This document shows, one piece after another, positions 25,421-34,220 of a DNA stretch of 64,000 nucleotides. The first letter of the stretch is position 1; each line of letters starts with the position of its first letter. This DNA comes from Kribbella catacumbae DSM 19601 (lineage in GTDB: Bacteria; Actinomycetota; Actinomycetes; Propionibacteriales; Kribbellaceae). Below the pieces are notes generated by a model. The model searched no databases, was not told the origin of the DNA, and saw only the letters and a list, made by a program, of their open reading frames with translations. The position numbers and the translations under genes were made by a program. The DNA is taken from NCBI RefSeq assembly GCF_000372465.1, contig NZ_AQUZ01000006.1:218000-281999 (forward strand), given 5' to 3'.

Positions 25421-27278
25421 CCCGATCCCCGCCGTCCGCTTCTGCGGATTCGTCCAAGCCAGCATCCACGACCGGTACGCCGTACTCGCCGAAGTGCCCC
25501 ACACTGTCACCTTCGCCGTCGTCGCCATCGACGGCATCGCTCTCGCCGCCCTCGGCTTCCGCGGTGTCAGTCGCCCCGACCTCGTCCGCGGCCTCTGCGT
25601 CACCCTCACCAGCTGCGTCGTCAGCGCCCAGCAGGTCAGCGTCGCCACCCGCATCCGCTGCGGCTGCCACGTCTGCGGTGTCGCCTTCGGTGTCTTCAGG
25701 GTCTGTGTCGGCCTCGGTGGGGGGTGTGGGTGGGGCTAGGTCGTTTACCTGGGGTTCGGTGTCTTCGGTGGAGGGGGTGGGCTCGGCGGCTGCTGCCTGG
25801 GCGGCCAGTTCTTCCTCCATGTCGTCCATTTCGGGGAGGTAAGGGGCCAGCTCGGGGAGGTCGTCGAGGGACTGCATGCCCATGCGCTCGAGGAAGAACG
25901 ACGTGGTGCGGTACAGGGTTGACTGCGACTCAGTGTCGGCGCCAGCTTCCTCTACCAGACCTCGGCTGATCAGTGTCCGCATGACGCCGTCGACGTTCAC
26001 ACCACGGATGGCGGAGACGCGAGCGCGGCTGACCGGCTGCTTGTAGGCGACCACCGCGAGCGTCTCCAGCGCCGCCTGAGTCAGACGCGACTGCTGACCG
26101 TCGAGAACGAAGCGTTCGACGTACTGCGCCGCGTCCTCCCGCGTGTAGTAACGCCAACCACCGCCGACCTCACGCAGATCAAACCCACGCCCCTGCTCGG
26201 TGTACTCCCCCGCCAGCCCGTTCAGCGCCGCCGTCACATCCGCGATCGCCCGCCCAACCGTCCGCGCCAACGCCAGCGCAGGCAACGGCTCATCAGAAAC
26301 CATCAGAATCGCCTCAAGCGCCCGCCGCATAGTGACGTCATCAATAAGAACCTCAGGCAACTCCTCCTGCTCCTCCACCTCCCCCACAGCCACGTCACCG
26401 GATGCCTCATCACCGGACGCCGCACCCTCACCCGGTACCTCGACGGCGGGCGCACCCTCACCCGGTACCTCGACGGCGGCCGCACCCTCACCCGGTACGT
26501 CGTCAGCACCCCTTGCCGACTGCGGGGTTGACCCCTCTTGGCGGGGTTCGCCCCCTGGCAGAACAGCAGGTGAACCCTCATCCAAGGGGCTAACCCCGTC
26601 AACAGCGGGTCCAGCCGCCTCAACCGGAGCATCCGCGGCCACCGCGTCCTCGCCGGGCGCGTCCTCCGCGGGCAAGTCCTCAGCCGGTACGTCGTCAGCG
26701 GCGGTCGCCGACTGCGGGGTTGACCCCTCTTCGCGGGGTTCGCCCCCTGGCAGAACAGCAGGTGAACCCTCGTCCAAGGGGCTAACCCCATCAACACCGG
26801 GTCCAGCCGCCTCAACCGGAGCATCCGCGGCCACCGCGTCCTCGCCGGGCGCGTCCTCCGCGGGCAAGTCCTCCGCGGGCAAGTCAGCCGGTACGTCGTC
26901 AGCGGCGGTCGCCGACTGCGGGGTTGACCCCTCATCGCGGGGTTCGCCCCCTGGCAGAACAGCAGGCGAACCCTCATCCAAGGGGCTAACCCCATCAACA
27001 GCGGGTCCAGCCGCCTCAGCCGGCGCATCCGCGGTCGGAGCTGCCTCGCCGGCCGCGTCCTCGCCGGGTACGTCCTCTGCGGCGGGCCCGGCGTCTGTAG
27101 CGGGCGCGGCGTCCGCCGTGGGTGTGGGTTCGGCTGGGATGTCGACGTCGGTGCCGGTTGGGTGTGGGGTTGACCCCTCGTTGTGGGGTTCGCCCTCTGG
27201 TGGGGCAGTGGGGGGACTCTCGGTGGAGGGGGTGGGCCCGTCGGTGGTGGGGTCGGTTGGGGGTTGGTTGTCGGTCAC
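25389..27278 (-). CDS. scpB: Segregation and condensation protein ScpB with long repetitive extension
   Basis: The ScpB core (about residues 308-485: DDVTMRRALEAILMVSDEPL, GGGWRYYTREDAAQYVERF, LAVVAYKQPVSRARVSAIRG) consists of the two winged helices that bind ScpA in the SMC condensin complex. It is flanked by a 300-residue N-terminal and a 140-residue C-terminal disordered, acidic tail, against about 200 residues for a usual ScpB. The N-tail has 2.7 copies of a 64-68 residue repeat (residues 84-264, with GVSPLDEGSPAVLPGGEP and EGSTPQSA) and three VPGEGAxxxx decapeptides. These repeats carry the dispersed DNA palindrome. Start is GTG 27278 inside the scpA stop codon. Confidence 0.93.
   Translation of the reverse strand: MTDNQPPTDPTTDGPTPSTESPPTAPPEGEPHNEGSTPHPTGTDVDIPAEPTPTADAAPATDAGPAAEDVPGEDAAGEAAPTADAPAEAAGPAVDGVSPLDEGSPAVLPGGEPRDEGSTPQSATAADDVPADLPAEDLPAEDAPGEDAVAADAPVEAAGPGVDGVSPLDEGSPAVLPGGEPREEGSTPQSATAADDVPAEDLPAEDAPGEDAVAADAPVEAAGPAVDGVSPLDEGSPAVLPGGEPRQEGSTPQSARGADDVPGEGAAAVEVPGEGAPAVEVPGEGAASGDEASGDVAVGEVEEQEELPEVLIDDVTMRRALEAILMVSDEPLPALALARTVGRAIADVTAALNGLAGEYTEQGRGFDLREVGGGWRYYTREDAAQYVERFVLDGQQSRLTQAALETLAVVAYKQPVSRARVSAIRGVNVDGVMRTLISRGLVEEAGADTESQSTLYRTTSFFLERMGMQSLDDLPELAPYLPEMDDMEEELAAQAAAAEPTPSTEDTEPQVNDLAPPTPPTEADTDPEDTEGDTADVAAAADAGGDADLLGADDAAGEGDAEAADEVGATDTAEAEGGESDAVDGDDGEGDSVGHFGEYGVPVVDAGLDESAEADGGDRDVRVEGGSGG
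26487..27029 (-). repeat. Tandem coding repeat in scpB containing palindrome copies C, D and E
   Basis: Three nearly identical DNA blocks carry GGGGTTCGCCCCCTGG at 26543, 26735 and 26939, so the periods are 192 and 204 bases. Each block also has GGGGTTGACCCC and GGGGCTAACCCC mini-palindromes. In the copy at 26939 the stem GGGTTCGCC/GGCGAACCC is perfect; the other two have a G-T pair. A fourth, shorter relative (GGGGTTCGCCCTCTGG) lies at 27185-27200 near the gene start. All period lengths are multiples of three, keeping the frame. Confidence 0.9.
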
Positions 27279-28558
27279 TGGTCCACCGTCTCGTGCTGGT
27301 CCGGCCCGGGTTCGGGCTCATCGGGCTCGGGGGCGTCGGGCTCGGGCGCGCCGGGCTCGGAGGCGGAGGCACCGGACCCGGGAGCGGAGGCCGAGGCTTC
27401 GGGCTCGGAGGCGTGCGGCTCGGAGGCGTGGGCCTCGGGTGCGGAGGCTTCGGGCTCCGAGGTGGAGGCGGCAGGCTCTGAGGCCGATGCGTCGGGCTCG
27501 GTCAGTTCCGCGTCGGGCTCGGTCAGTTCCGTGTCGGGCTCGGAGGCCGGGGCGTCGGGGTCGGGGGTGTCGTTGGGGGCGGTTAGTTCTTCGCCGGGTT
27601 CTAGGAAGTCGGCTTCGTCGGGGACGACTGGTGCCTCCCCGTCCTCGGCCGCTGGCGTCGGTACTTCGTCGAACTCGTCGCCTACCGCGATCTCACCCTC
27701 GTCGGTGCCGGTCCACCGGATGGTCAGCTCCCCCAGCGGCGTCACCTGGTCGAACGTGACCGCCGCCTCCCGGAACAACTCCAGCAACGCCAGGAACCGG
27801 CACACCGTCGTCACCGTGTCCGGCGAGTCCGCCACCAACGCACGGAAAGTCGTACTCCGCTGCCGCCGCAACCGATCGATGATCACCGCGGCCTGCTCGC
27901 GCACCGTCACAGCCGGCGCATGCAGATGCGCCAGCGAAACACCCTCCGGTATGACGATCGCCTTCGGCGCCAGCGCCCGGGCAGCCAAGGCCGCCAACCC
28001 CGCCGGATCAACCCCGAGCAACACCTCGGGCAGCAGATCCGCGAACCGCGACTCCATCCCCACCGCCCGCGGGAAGCGTTTGGCCTCCTCGGCCATCCGC
28101 AACTGCATCAACGCCGCGATCTGCTTGAACGCGCGGTACTGCAGCAACCGCGCGAACAGCAGATCCCGCGCCTCCAGCAGCGCCAGATCCTCGGTGTCCT
28201 CGACGTCACCCTGCGGCAGCAACCGGGCCGCCTTGAGGTCCAGCAGCGTCGCCGCGATCAGCAGGAACTCCGACGTCTGGTCCAGGTCCCAGTCCGAACC
28301 CAGCGCCTTGATGTGCGCGATGAACTCGTCGGTGACCTGCGACAACGCGATCTCGGTGATGTCCAGCTTGTGCTTGCTGATCAGCTGCAGCAGCAGGTCG
28401 AACGGACCCTCGAAGTTGACCAGGTGAACGTTGAAGCCCTTGCTCTCGGCCACCACCGGCGACTCCGGGTCAGGCACCCCCGGCAGGTCGATCGGTGGCT
28501 CCGAGGTCTCCGCCGCGGGATTCGCGGAGGAGGCCTCGGGAGCCAGGGCGTCACTCAT
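27275..28558 (-). CDS. scpA: Segregation and condensation protein ScpA with SEP-rich tail
   Basis: ScpA is the kleisin that bridges SMC heads. The N-terminal kleisin signature is present (FNVHLVNFEGPFDLLLQLIS, HKLDITEIALSQVTDEFIAH, SEFLLIAATLLDLKAARLLP) and the C-terminal winged helix lies near residues 240-290 (TTVCRFLALLELFREAAVTF). After about residue 300 a disordered, acidic tail follows with many ASEP/TEPD units (ELTEPDAELTEPDASASEPA), lengthening the protein to 427 residues against about 260-280 usually. It is coupled to scpB by a GTGA overlap and begins 7 bases after the RHH-like gene. Confidence 0.93.
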   Translation of the reverse strand: MSDALAPEASSANPAAETSEPPIDLPGVPDPESPVVAESKGFNVHLVNFEGPFDLLLQLISKHKLDITEIALSQVTDEFIAHIKALGSDWDLDQTSEFLLIAATLLDLKAARLLPQGDVEDTEDLALLEARDLLFARLLQYRAFKQIAALMQLRMAEEAKRFPRAVGMESRFADLLPEVLLGVDPAGLAALAARALAPKAIVIPEGVSLAHLHAPAVTVREQAAVIIDRLRRQRSTTFRALVADSPDTVTTVCRFLALLELFREAAVTFDQVTPLGELTIRWTGTDEGEIAVGDEFDEVPTPAAEDGEAPVVPDEADFLEPGEELTAPNDTPDPDAPASEPDTELTEPDAELTEPDASASEPAASTSEPEASAPEAHASEPHASEPEASASAPGSGASASEPGAPEPDAPEPDEPEPGPDQHETVDQ

Positions 28559-28565
28559 CGCCGGC

Positions 28566-28934
28566 TCACTCCGAGGCCCGGAGGCGCTGCACCAGTACGG
28601 AGTCCGGTCCGTGGTCGACGAAGTCGGCCAGCAGGACGTCGATCGCCTCCCGGACGATCCGGCCGCGATCGGCCATCAGGCCGTGCTCGGCGCGCAGAGC
28701 GAGCCGAGTCTGTTCGAGTCCGAGCAGCTCTTCCTCCGTCACGTACACGGTGATCTTCGTGTCGTGCCGGATCCGTCCACTGGACTTGCGGTCCTCGACC
28801 ACGGCCGTACGGGCCCGTGCGGCCGAACCGGGGCGGTCGTCGATCGACGATCCGTCAGTGGTGGTGCGCTTCTCGGGTCTGGTCTGCTTCGGTGCCGCAC
28901 CCCCGAACAGCTCGCTGGCACCTGGCAGGCTCAC
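28566..28934 (-). CDS. Ribbon-helix-helix-like partner of the ParA ATPase
   Basis: The 122-residue product begins VSLPGASELFGGAA at GTG 28934, which overlaps the parA TGA (GTGA), so it is translationally coupled. A basic linker (residues 20-60) leads to KITVYVTEEELLGLEQTRLA and RGRIVREAIDVLLADFVDHG, a strand plus two helices that fit a ribbon-helix-helix DNA-binding fold. This suggests a centromere-like DNA adaptor for the ATPase. A longer open frame continues upstream but reads parA in the wrong frame. ScpA starts 7 bases downstream. Confidence 0.75.
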   Translation of the reverse strand: MSLPGASELFGGAAPKQTRPEKRTTTDGSSIDDRPGSAARARTAVVEDRKSSGRIRHDTKITVYVTEEELLGLEQTRLALRAEHGLMADRGRIVREAIDVLLADFVDHGPDSVLVQRLRASE

Positions 28935-30064
28935 CCGGCGGGACAACGCGCGAGCACCTCCTTGGCAAGGTCGCGGTACTGGGTAGCCGCAGATGAGGAC
29001 GGCGCGTACGTCGTGATCGGTTCGCCGACGACCGTGGTCTCGGGGAACTTGACGGTACGCCGGATGACGGTGTGGAAGACCCGCTCGTCGAAGGCCTGGA
29101 CGACCCGGTCGAGTACCTCCCGGGCGTGCGTGGTGCGCCCGTCGAACATGGTGCCGAGGATGCCGACGATCTCCAGCTTCGGGTTCAGCCGGTCCTGCAC
29201 CTTGCCGATCGTGTCGGTCAGCATGGCCAGCCCGCGGAGCGCGAAGAACTCGCACTCCAGCGGTACGACGATGCCGTTCGACGCGGTCAGCGCGTTCACG
29301 GTGAGCAGGCCCAGCGACGGCGCGCAGTCGATCAGGATCACGTCGTACAGCGGGATGATCGGTTCCAGTACGCGAGACAGCGTGTACTCGCGGGCGACCT
29401 CCTGGACCAGCTGCACCTCGGCCGCGGACAGGTCGATGTTGGCCGGCAGCAGGTCGAGGTTCTCCACCCTGGTCGGCCTGATCACCTCGTCCGGGGTGAT
29501 GTCGCGCTGCATCAGCAGGTTGTAGACGGAGATCTCCAGGTCGTGCGGCTGCACGCCGAGACCGATCGAGGCCGAACCCTGCGGGTCGAAGTCGATCAGT
29601 AGCACCTTGCGCCCGGTCTCGGCGATCGCGGCGCCCAGGTTGATGGTCGTCGTGGTCTTGCCGACGCCACCCTTCTGGTTGCACATCGCGATCACCTGCG
29701 CGGGACCGCGCCTGGTCGGCGGCAGTACGTCCGGCAGGTCAGGCAGTGGCCGTCCGGTCGGCCCGATCTTGCCCTTCGCCCCGTTCGGCTCATTCACAGG
29801 GTGCATGTCCTCCGCGGTGAGCTTGGCCGTCGGCCGGGGCATCTCCGCATAGTTACTGGGTGGGGTGACGGTCCGGGGCGGAACCGGGGTCGCCGCTGGT
29901 GTCACGGCTTGAGTAGGTGCTGGTGCTGCTGTCGGTTCAGGTGTGACGGCCGGCGGCTGTGCTGGTGTCACGGAGGGCGTGGCGGGCGCCGGGTCAGGAG
30001 TCGGCGACATCGGTTCCGTCGACGACGACAGGTGCTGGGTGCCCGGGAATGTCGACTCGTTCAT
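28931..30064 (-). CDS. parA: ParA/Soj-family ATPase
   Basis: This 377-residue protein is a deviant-Walker ATPase that binds DNA non-specifically and positions cargo. Visible are NQKGGVGKTTTTINLG (Walker A with the signature lysine) near residue 130, LLIDFDPQGSASIGLGVQ near 155 and LIDCAPSLGLLTVNAL near 240. The first 115 residues are a proline-, threonine- and alanine-rich disordered extension. It heads the operon parA-RHH-scpA-scpB-rluB, as Rv1708-Rv1711 in M. tuberculosis; this is a second ParA apart from the oriC-linked parAB. Its role is likely in chromosome organisation. Confidence 0.9.
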   Translation of the reverse strand: MNESTFPGTQHLSSSTEPMSPTPDPAPATPSVTPAQPPAVTPEPTAAPAPTQAVTPAATPVPPRTVTPPSNYAEMPRPTAKLTAEDMHPVNEPNGAKGKIGPTGRPLPDLPDVLPPTRRGPAQVIAMCNQKGGVGKTTTTINLGAAIAETGRKVLLIDFDPQGSASIGLGVQPHDLEISVYNLLMQRDITPDEVIRPTRVENLDLLPANIDLSAAEVQLVQEVAREYTLSRVLEPIIPLYDVILIDCAPSLGLLTVNALTASNGIVVPLECEFFALRGLAMLTDTIGKVQDRLNPKLEIVGILGTMFDGRTTHAREVLDRVVQAFDERVFHTVIRRTVKFPETTVVGEPITTYAPSSSAATQYRDLAKEVLARCPAG

Positions 30065-30258
30065 GACTCGTCAAACCTTTCAACCGATACGGGCGATCCC
30101 AGCGACTGTAAGCGTGCATTCAAGCACTCTCAACCAGCCACTCCGCACAGGGGTCGCTCGGCCTTCCGGACACGCCCGATCACCTCGCCAGAGTGACCGA
30201 CCGTGACGAAATGATCGCACACTGCTCCCGTACTGCGTCCGCCGGGTCCTCCTCGCGG

Positions 30259-30981
30259 TCAGTGCCCGTCGAGCCAGTCGAGCACAACGCCGGTAAGCAC
30301 CGAGGGCGCGGCCAGGTGAACGTCATGCCCGACGTTCTCCAGTTCCAGGAACCGGCTCCGCGGGATCGCCTCGGCCAGCTCCTGAACCGCAGCGGCCGGG
30401 CAGTACGGATCATCCGAGCCGACAACCAGCAGTACGGGACAAGTGATCGCAGCGGCCCGCGACAAGCTGATGTCGCCACCAGCGGCGACTAGGTCTCGCA
30501 GAGCACCACCCCAGCCAGCCGCCATCGCTCGCGCCCGCTCCGGGCCGTACGCCTCGGCCAAATACGCCGCCAATGGCAAGAGCTGCTCACTTGGCTCGTC
30601 CAGCAAACGCTCCAGCGGTCCGAACCCCTCTGCCGGCTCCACAATCTGCCCGGCGGCTCCCCACGCCACTACCGACAGCGCACGGCCAGGGGCGAGAGCA
30701 GCCATCAGCAGCGCGACCTCGCCGCCGTCGCTGAAGCCGACCAGATGAGCAGCGCCGATCCCAAGCCGATCAAGCAGTCCGAGGAACGCAGCGGCGTCCT
30801 CGTTGTAGAAGTCGGCCGTGTACGTCCGCGGCTCCGACCGCCCACAGCCAGGCAAGTCGGCAGCCACAACCCGAAACCCCTCGCCCAGCGCCTGACGAAG
30901 ACGGTCGAGGTCCGTGATGCTGCCACCCCACCCGTGCAGCAGCAGAACGGCCTCACCTTGCCCGCGATCCTCGAAGTACAT
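30259..30981 (-). CDS. Alpha/beta hydrolase
   Basis: The 240-residue protein has the alpha/beta hydrolase fold with HGWGG (oxyanion hole) near residue 16, the nucleophile elbow GFSDGG near residue 82, an acid in GSDDPYCP near 190 and the histidine in VGHDVHL near 218. It would hydrolyse esters, lactones or C-C bonds of small molecules; the substrate cannot be named. It lies 14 bases downstream of xerD on the same strand and probably shares its transcript. ATG 30981 begins MYFEDRGQG, a normal family start. Confidence 0.88.
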   Translation of the reverse strand: MYFEDRGQGEAVLLLHGWGGSITDLDRLRQALGEGFRVVAADLPGCGRSEPRTYTADFYNEDAAAFLGLLDRLGIGAAHLVGFSDGGEVALLMAALAPGRALSVVAWGAAGQIVEPAEGFGPLERLLDEPSEQLLPLAAYLAEAYGPERARAMAAGWGGALRDLVAAGGDISLSRAAAITCPVLLVVGSDDPYCPAAAVQELAEAIPRSRFLELENVGHDVHLAAPSVLTGVVLDWLDGH

Positions 30982-30995
30982 CCAGTTCCGTTCAG

Positions 30996-31937
30996 TCAGG
31001 AGGAAGACAGCGCTCGGGGGTGGGAGGTCGCGTAGACCTCGCGGAGCTTGTCGACTGTCACCAGTGTGTAGACCTGGGTGGTGGTGACTGAGGCGTGGCC
31101 GAGGAGCTCCTGCACTACGCGGACGTCGGCGCCACCGTCCAGTAGGTGCGTGGCGAACGAGTGGCGCAAGGTGTGTGGCGAGATGTCCTTGGCGATACCC
31201 GCCCGCTCCGCTGCGCGACGTAGTACGGTCCAGGCGCTCTGTCGGGAGAGGCGGCCGCCGCGGGCGTTGAGGAACAGTGCAGGAGTCCCTCGGCCGCGCT
31301 GTACGAGGTCCGGCCGGCCACGGACCTGGTACGCCGACAGCGCGTCGCGGGCGTAGGAGCCGACCGGTACAACGCGTTCCTTGCTGCCCTTGCCGCGTAG
31401 GAGAACCGTGCCGGTCTCCAAGTCGACCTCATCCACGTCCAGCCCGACAGCCTCCGAGATGCGCGCACCCGTCCCGTAGAGGAACTCCAGCAGCGCAGCA
31501 TCCCGAGTCGCCAGTACTGCGGGCTCCGCCTCCGCCCCTGCTGCGGCAGCGAGGATCCGTGTCACCTCATCCACCGACAGAGCCTTCGGCAACCGCTGCG
31601 GCGGAGCAGGTGGCTTCACTGCAGCCGCTGGGTCGACAGAGGTCAGCCCTTCGCGCAGGAGGAACTTGTGGAACCCACGGACCGCCACCACAGTCCGCCC
31701 AGCACTAGAGGCGGTCAGCGGCTGGTGGTCGGCGTCCCCCTCACGCAAGCGCATCAGGAAGTCGCCGACAACCGCCTCCGAGATCCTGGCGAGGTTGTCG
31801 ATGCCAGCGCTCGCCAGGTAGGCGTCGTACCGGCGCAGGTCGCGACGGTACGACGCCAAGGTGTTGGCGGCCAGCCCGCGCTCGACCGTCAGGTGGTCGA
31901 GGTAGGAGCTGACCGCCCGCGTGATGTCGCGGCTCAG
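30996..31937 (-). CDS. xerD: Tyrosine recombinase XerD, probable CTG start
   Basis: XerD resolves chromosome dimers at dif with XerC. The catalytic set is complete: R in [12 protein letters not shown] in [31 protein letters not shown] and the nucleophile in [13 protein letters not shown] start at 31859 would remove the first helix of the DNA-binding domain. In the same frame upstream is [20 protein letters not shown], a normal XerD beginning, and the only start-like codon before it is CTG at 31937, within the ald stop (CTGA) and 5 bases after GAGGTG. That gives 313 residues, the usual size. The start inference is strong but unusual. Confidence 0.88.
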   Translation of the reverse strand: MSRDITRAVSSYLDHLTVERGLAANTLASYRRDLRRYDAYLASAGIDNLARISEAVVGDFLMRLREGDADHQPLTASSAGRTVVAVRGFHKFLLREGLTSVDPAAAVKPPAPPQRLPKALSVDEVTRILAAAAGAEAEPAVLATRDAALLEFLYGTGARISEAVGLDVDEVDLETGTVLLRGKGSKERVVPVGSYARDALSAYQVRGRPDLVQRGRGTPALFLNARGGRLSRQSAWTVLRRAAERAGIAKDISPHTLRHSFATHLLDGGADVRVVQELLGHASVTTTQVYTLVTVDKLREVYATSHPRALSSS

Positions 31938-33049
31938 ACCAGCACCTCGTCGAGCTTCAGCTGGGCCAGGTCGTGCGCGTCCGCAACCGGCCCGTAGGTG
32001 ACGTGCCCGTCGTGGGTGTTGAGGCCGAGCGCGAGAGGGTGGTCCTGCTTCATCGCCTCCCGCCAGCCCAGGTTCGCCAGCTCGACGGCGTACGGCAGGG
32101 TCACGTTGGTGAGCGCGTACGTCGAGGTGTTCGGTACGGCGCCCGGCATGTTCGCGACGCAGTAGAACAGTGAGTTGTGCACCCGGTAGACCGGGTCGGC
32201 GTGGGTGGTCGGCCGCGAGTCCTCGAAGCAGCCGCCCTGGTCGATCGCGATGTCGACGAGCACGCTGCCCGGCCTCATCCGCGACACCAGTTCGTTGCTG
32301 ATCAGCTTCGGCGCCTTCGCCCCGGTGACCAGCACCGCGCCGATCACCAGATCGGCCTCGAGCACCGCACGCTCGATCTCGAAGGCGTTCGACGCGACCG
32401 TACGCAGGTGTCCCTGGTAGGTCCGGTCGGCATCCCGCAGCCGGGCGATGTTGCTGTCGAACAACTGCACCTCGGCCTGCATGCCGAGCGCGATCGCCGC
32501 CGCGTTCATCCCGGCGACGCCGGCGCCGATCACGACCACCCGGGCCGAGTGCACACCGGAGACGCCGCCCATCAGCACGCCGCGGCCGCCGCCGTTGGCC
32601 ATCAGGTGGTAGGAGCCGGCCTGCGGCGCCAGCCGGCCCGCGACCTCACTCATCGGGGCCAGCAGCGGCAGCGAACCGTCCGGCAGCTGAACCGTCTCGT
32701 AGGCGATGGCGGTGATACCGGAGTCGAGCAGCGCCGCCGTACAGTCGCGGCTCGCGGCCAGGTGCAGGTAGGTGAACAGCACCTGGTCTCTGCGCATCCG
32801 GTGGTACTCCTCCTCCACCGGCTCCTTGACCTTCAGCACCAGCTCGGCCTCGGCCCAAACCTCGTCGGCGGTGGGGAGAATGCGGGCGCCCGCCGCGACG
32901 AACTCTTCATCGGGGAGCAGCGAACCGGCACCGGCCCCTTGCTCGATCAGAACCTCGTGACCATTACGCACCAATTCGTGCACACCGGCCGGGGTGATCG
33001 CTACCCGGTACTCGTGGTTCTTGACTTCCTTCGGAACTCCGACCTTCAC
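31934..33049 (-). CDS. ald: Alanine dehydrogenase
   Basis: Ald (371 residues) interconverts L-alanine and pyruvate plus ammonia with NAD(H). It begins [20 protein letters not shown], the substrate-binding start of the family, with K75 in VLKVKEP and H95 in [10 protein letters not shown] as active-site residues, the dinucleotide fold [10 protein letters not shown] near 175 and [15 protein letters not shown] near 300. Length is exactly typical. Its TGA overlaps the start of xerD. Upstream is a 400-base leader region with a pair of direct repeats, so a separate regulator may control it. Confidence 0.96.
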   Translation of the reverse strand: MKVGVPKEVKNHEYRVAITPAGVHELVRNGHEVLIEQGAGAGSLLPDEEFVAAGARILPTADEVWAEAELVLKVKEPVEEEYHRMRRDQVLFTYLHLAASRDCTAALLDSGITAIAYETVQLPDGSLPLLAPMSEVAGRLAPQAGSYHLMANGGGRGVLMGGVSGVHSARVVVIGAGVAGMNAAAIALGMQAEVQLFDSNIARLRDADRTYQGHLRTVASNAFEIERAVLEADLVIGAVLVTGAKAPKLISNELVSRMRPGSVLVDIAIDQGGCFEDSRPTTHADPVYRVHNSLFYCVANMPGAVPNTSTYALTNVTLPYAVELANLGWREAMKQDHPLALGLNTHDGHVTYGPVADAHDLAQLKLDEVLV

Positions 33050-33456
33050 AACTTGCCCTTCTTCCGTATCCAGGTGACGACTCGGGGTATCGCTTTCCGG
33101 GTCGCCGGCGGCTCACGTCGTTGTGGTCCGCGGCCCGGGCGTTTCGAGGGGTTGGGAACGCCAGGTCGCTGCCGAGTGTAAGCCCGCCGGGTTCATACCA
33201 GCCGACGGGTTGGTCTTGTCCTCCCCCGACGCGCGGGGCGGCTGCCCTGCGGTCCGGTTACACTGTCTGTCAGACGCCGTGGCGCCCCGTGAGGTTGGCT
33301 CCGCGCAGGCAGGCCCGGCGCGCTCGGCGCATTCTTGACGCAATCTTTTCACCACTCTTCACGCAATCTTTTCTTTCGCCCGTTCGGGCACCGAATCCCG
33401 CCCACCTGCAGGTCCTCACAAACCCGTGGAACTTTTCGTCGTAGAAAGGTTGACCG
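33050..33456. promoter_or_regulatory. Divergent promoter region of ald and the kinase-like gene
   Basis: No gene is supported here. The right half is much more AT-rich than its neighbours and holds an 18-base direct repeat with one mismatch, TCTTSACGCAATCTTTTC, at 33333-33350 and 33356-33373. The two copies are 23 bases apart start to start, about two helical turns, as expected for a regulator binding one face of DNA. GAAAGG at 33444 serves as ribosome site for the gene at 33457. Confidence 0.65.
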
Positions 33457-34197
33457 ATGAACGAGATTGCTTTGCCGGGTGGCAATGTCGGTGGTGCGGT
33501 CCGGGTCGGCGACACCGTCCGGCGGGCGACCGGGCCCTGGACGCCGGCGGTGCACGCAGTCCTAGCCCACCTCGCCGACGCGGGCCTGCCCGGCGTACCG
33601 CGAGTGCACGGTTTCGACGAGCAGGGTCGTGAGGTTCTCGACTACCTTTCCGGTGCTGCGTACGGCCCTCAGGTACCCGATGAGGTGCTCATTGACGCGA
33701 TGCGCTGGTTGCGCAGTTTTCACCAGGTCGTCGCCGAGTACCGTCCCGCCGGTCACCTGGTCTGGCGGGCCAGCCAGGGGGTGCTCGCACCGGACGAGAT
33801 CATCTGCATGCACGACTTCGGCTACTACAACTGGATCGGCACCGACGACGGCTTCAGCGGCGTGATCGACTGGGACATGGCCGGCCCGGGGACGCCCCTG
33901 GACGACATCGCGTTCGCCGCTTGGAACACCGCGCCACTCGCGCTGCCCGGCGACCCGCAGTACCAGGCCCGGCGGGTGAGGTTGATGGCCGACGCGTACG
34001 GCGGCGGGGTGACGCCACTGCAGATCCTCGAAGGCGCTCCGCTGCTGGCACTCCGGTCGGCCCGTGTGATCAAGGCCGGTCAGGACGCGGGCGATCCCGG
34101 CATGCTCAACCTCCTCAAGGTCGGCGAACCGCAGAACAGCCTGACCCGCTCCGCCGATCTGCGACGCCGCATCCCGGAGATCGCGATCCATTTCTAG
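33457..34197 (+). CDS. Aminoglycoside-phosphotransferase-like kinase
   Basis: The 246-residue protein has the APH fold: the Brenner-type catalytic motif CMHDFGYYNW near residue 116 (HxDxxxxN) and the metal-binding GVIDWDMAGPG near residue 131. The ATP-binding N-lobe is short and lacks an obvious glycine loop. Such proteins phosphorylate aminoglycosides, homoserine, choline or other small alcohols, so a resistance role must not be assumed. ATG 33457 follows GAAAGGTTGACCG. It is a single gene ended by a long inverted repeat. Confidence 0.85.
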   Translation: MNEIALPGGNVGGAVRVGDTVRRATGPWTPAVHAVLAHLADAGLPGVPRVHGFDEQGREVLDYLSGAAYGPQVPDEVLIDAMRWLRSFHQVVAEYRPAGHLVWRASQGVLAPDEIICMHDFGYYNWIGTDDGFSGVIDWDMAGPGTPLDDIAFAAWNTAPLALPGDPQYQARRVRLMADAYGGGVTPLQILEGAPLLALRSARVIKAGQDAGDPGMLNLLKVGEPQNSLTRSADLRRRIPEIAIHF

Positions 34198-34220
34198 TGC
34201 TACCGCCGGAGTTCATGATG

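Noticed and set aside
28935..29684. Upstream extension of the RHH-like gene to a 372-residue protein
   Set aside because: The extra part reads parA in another frame and is Arg/Gly/Pro-rich noise; the GTG at 28934 gives a coupled start.
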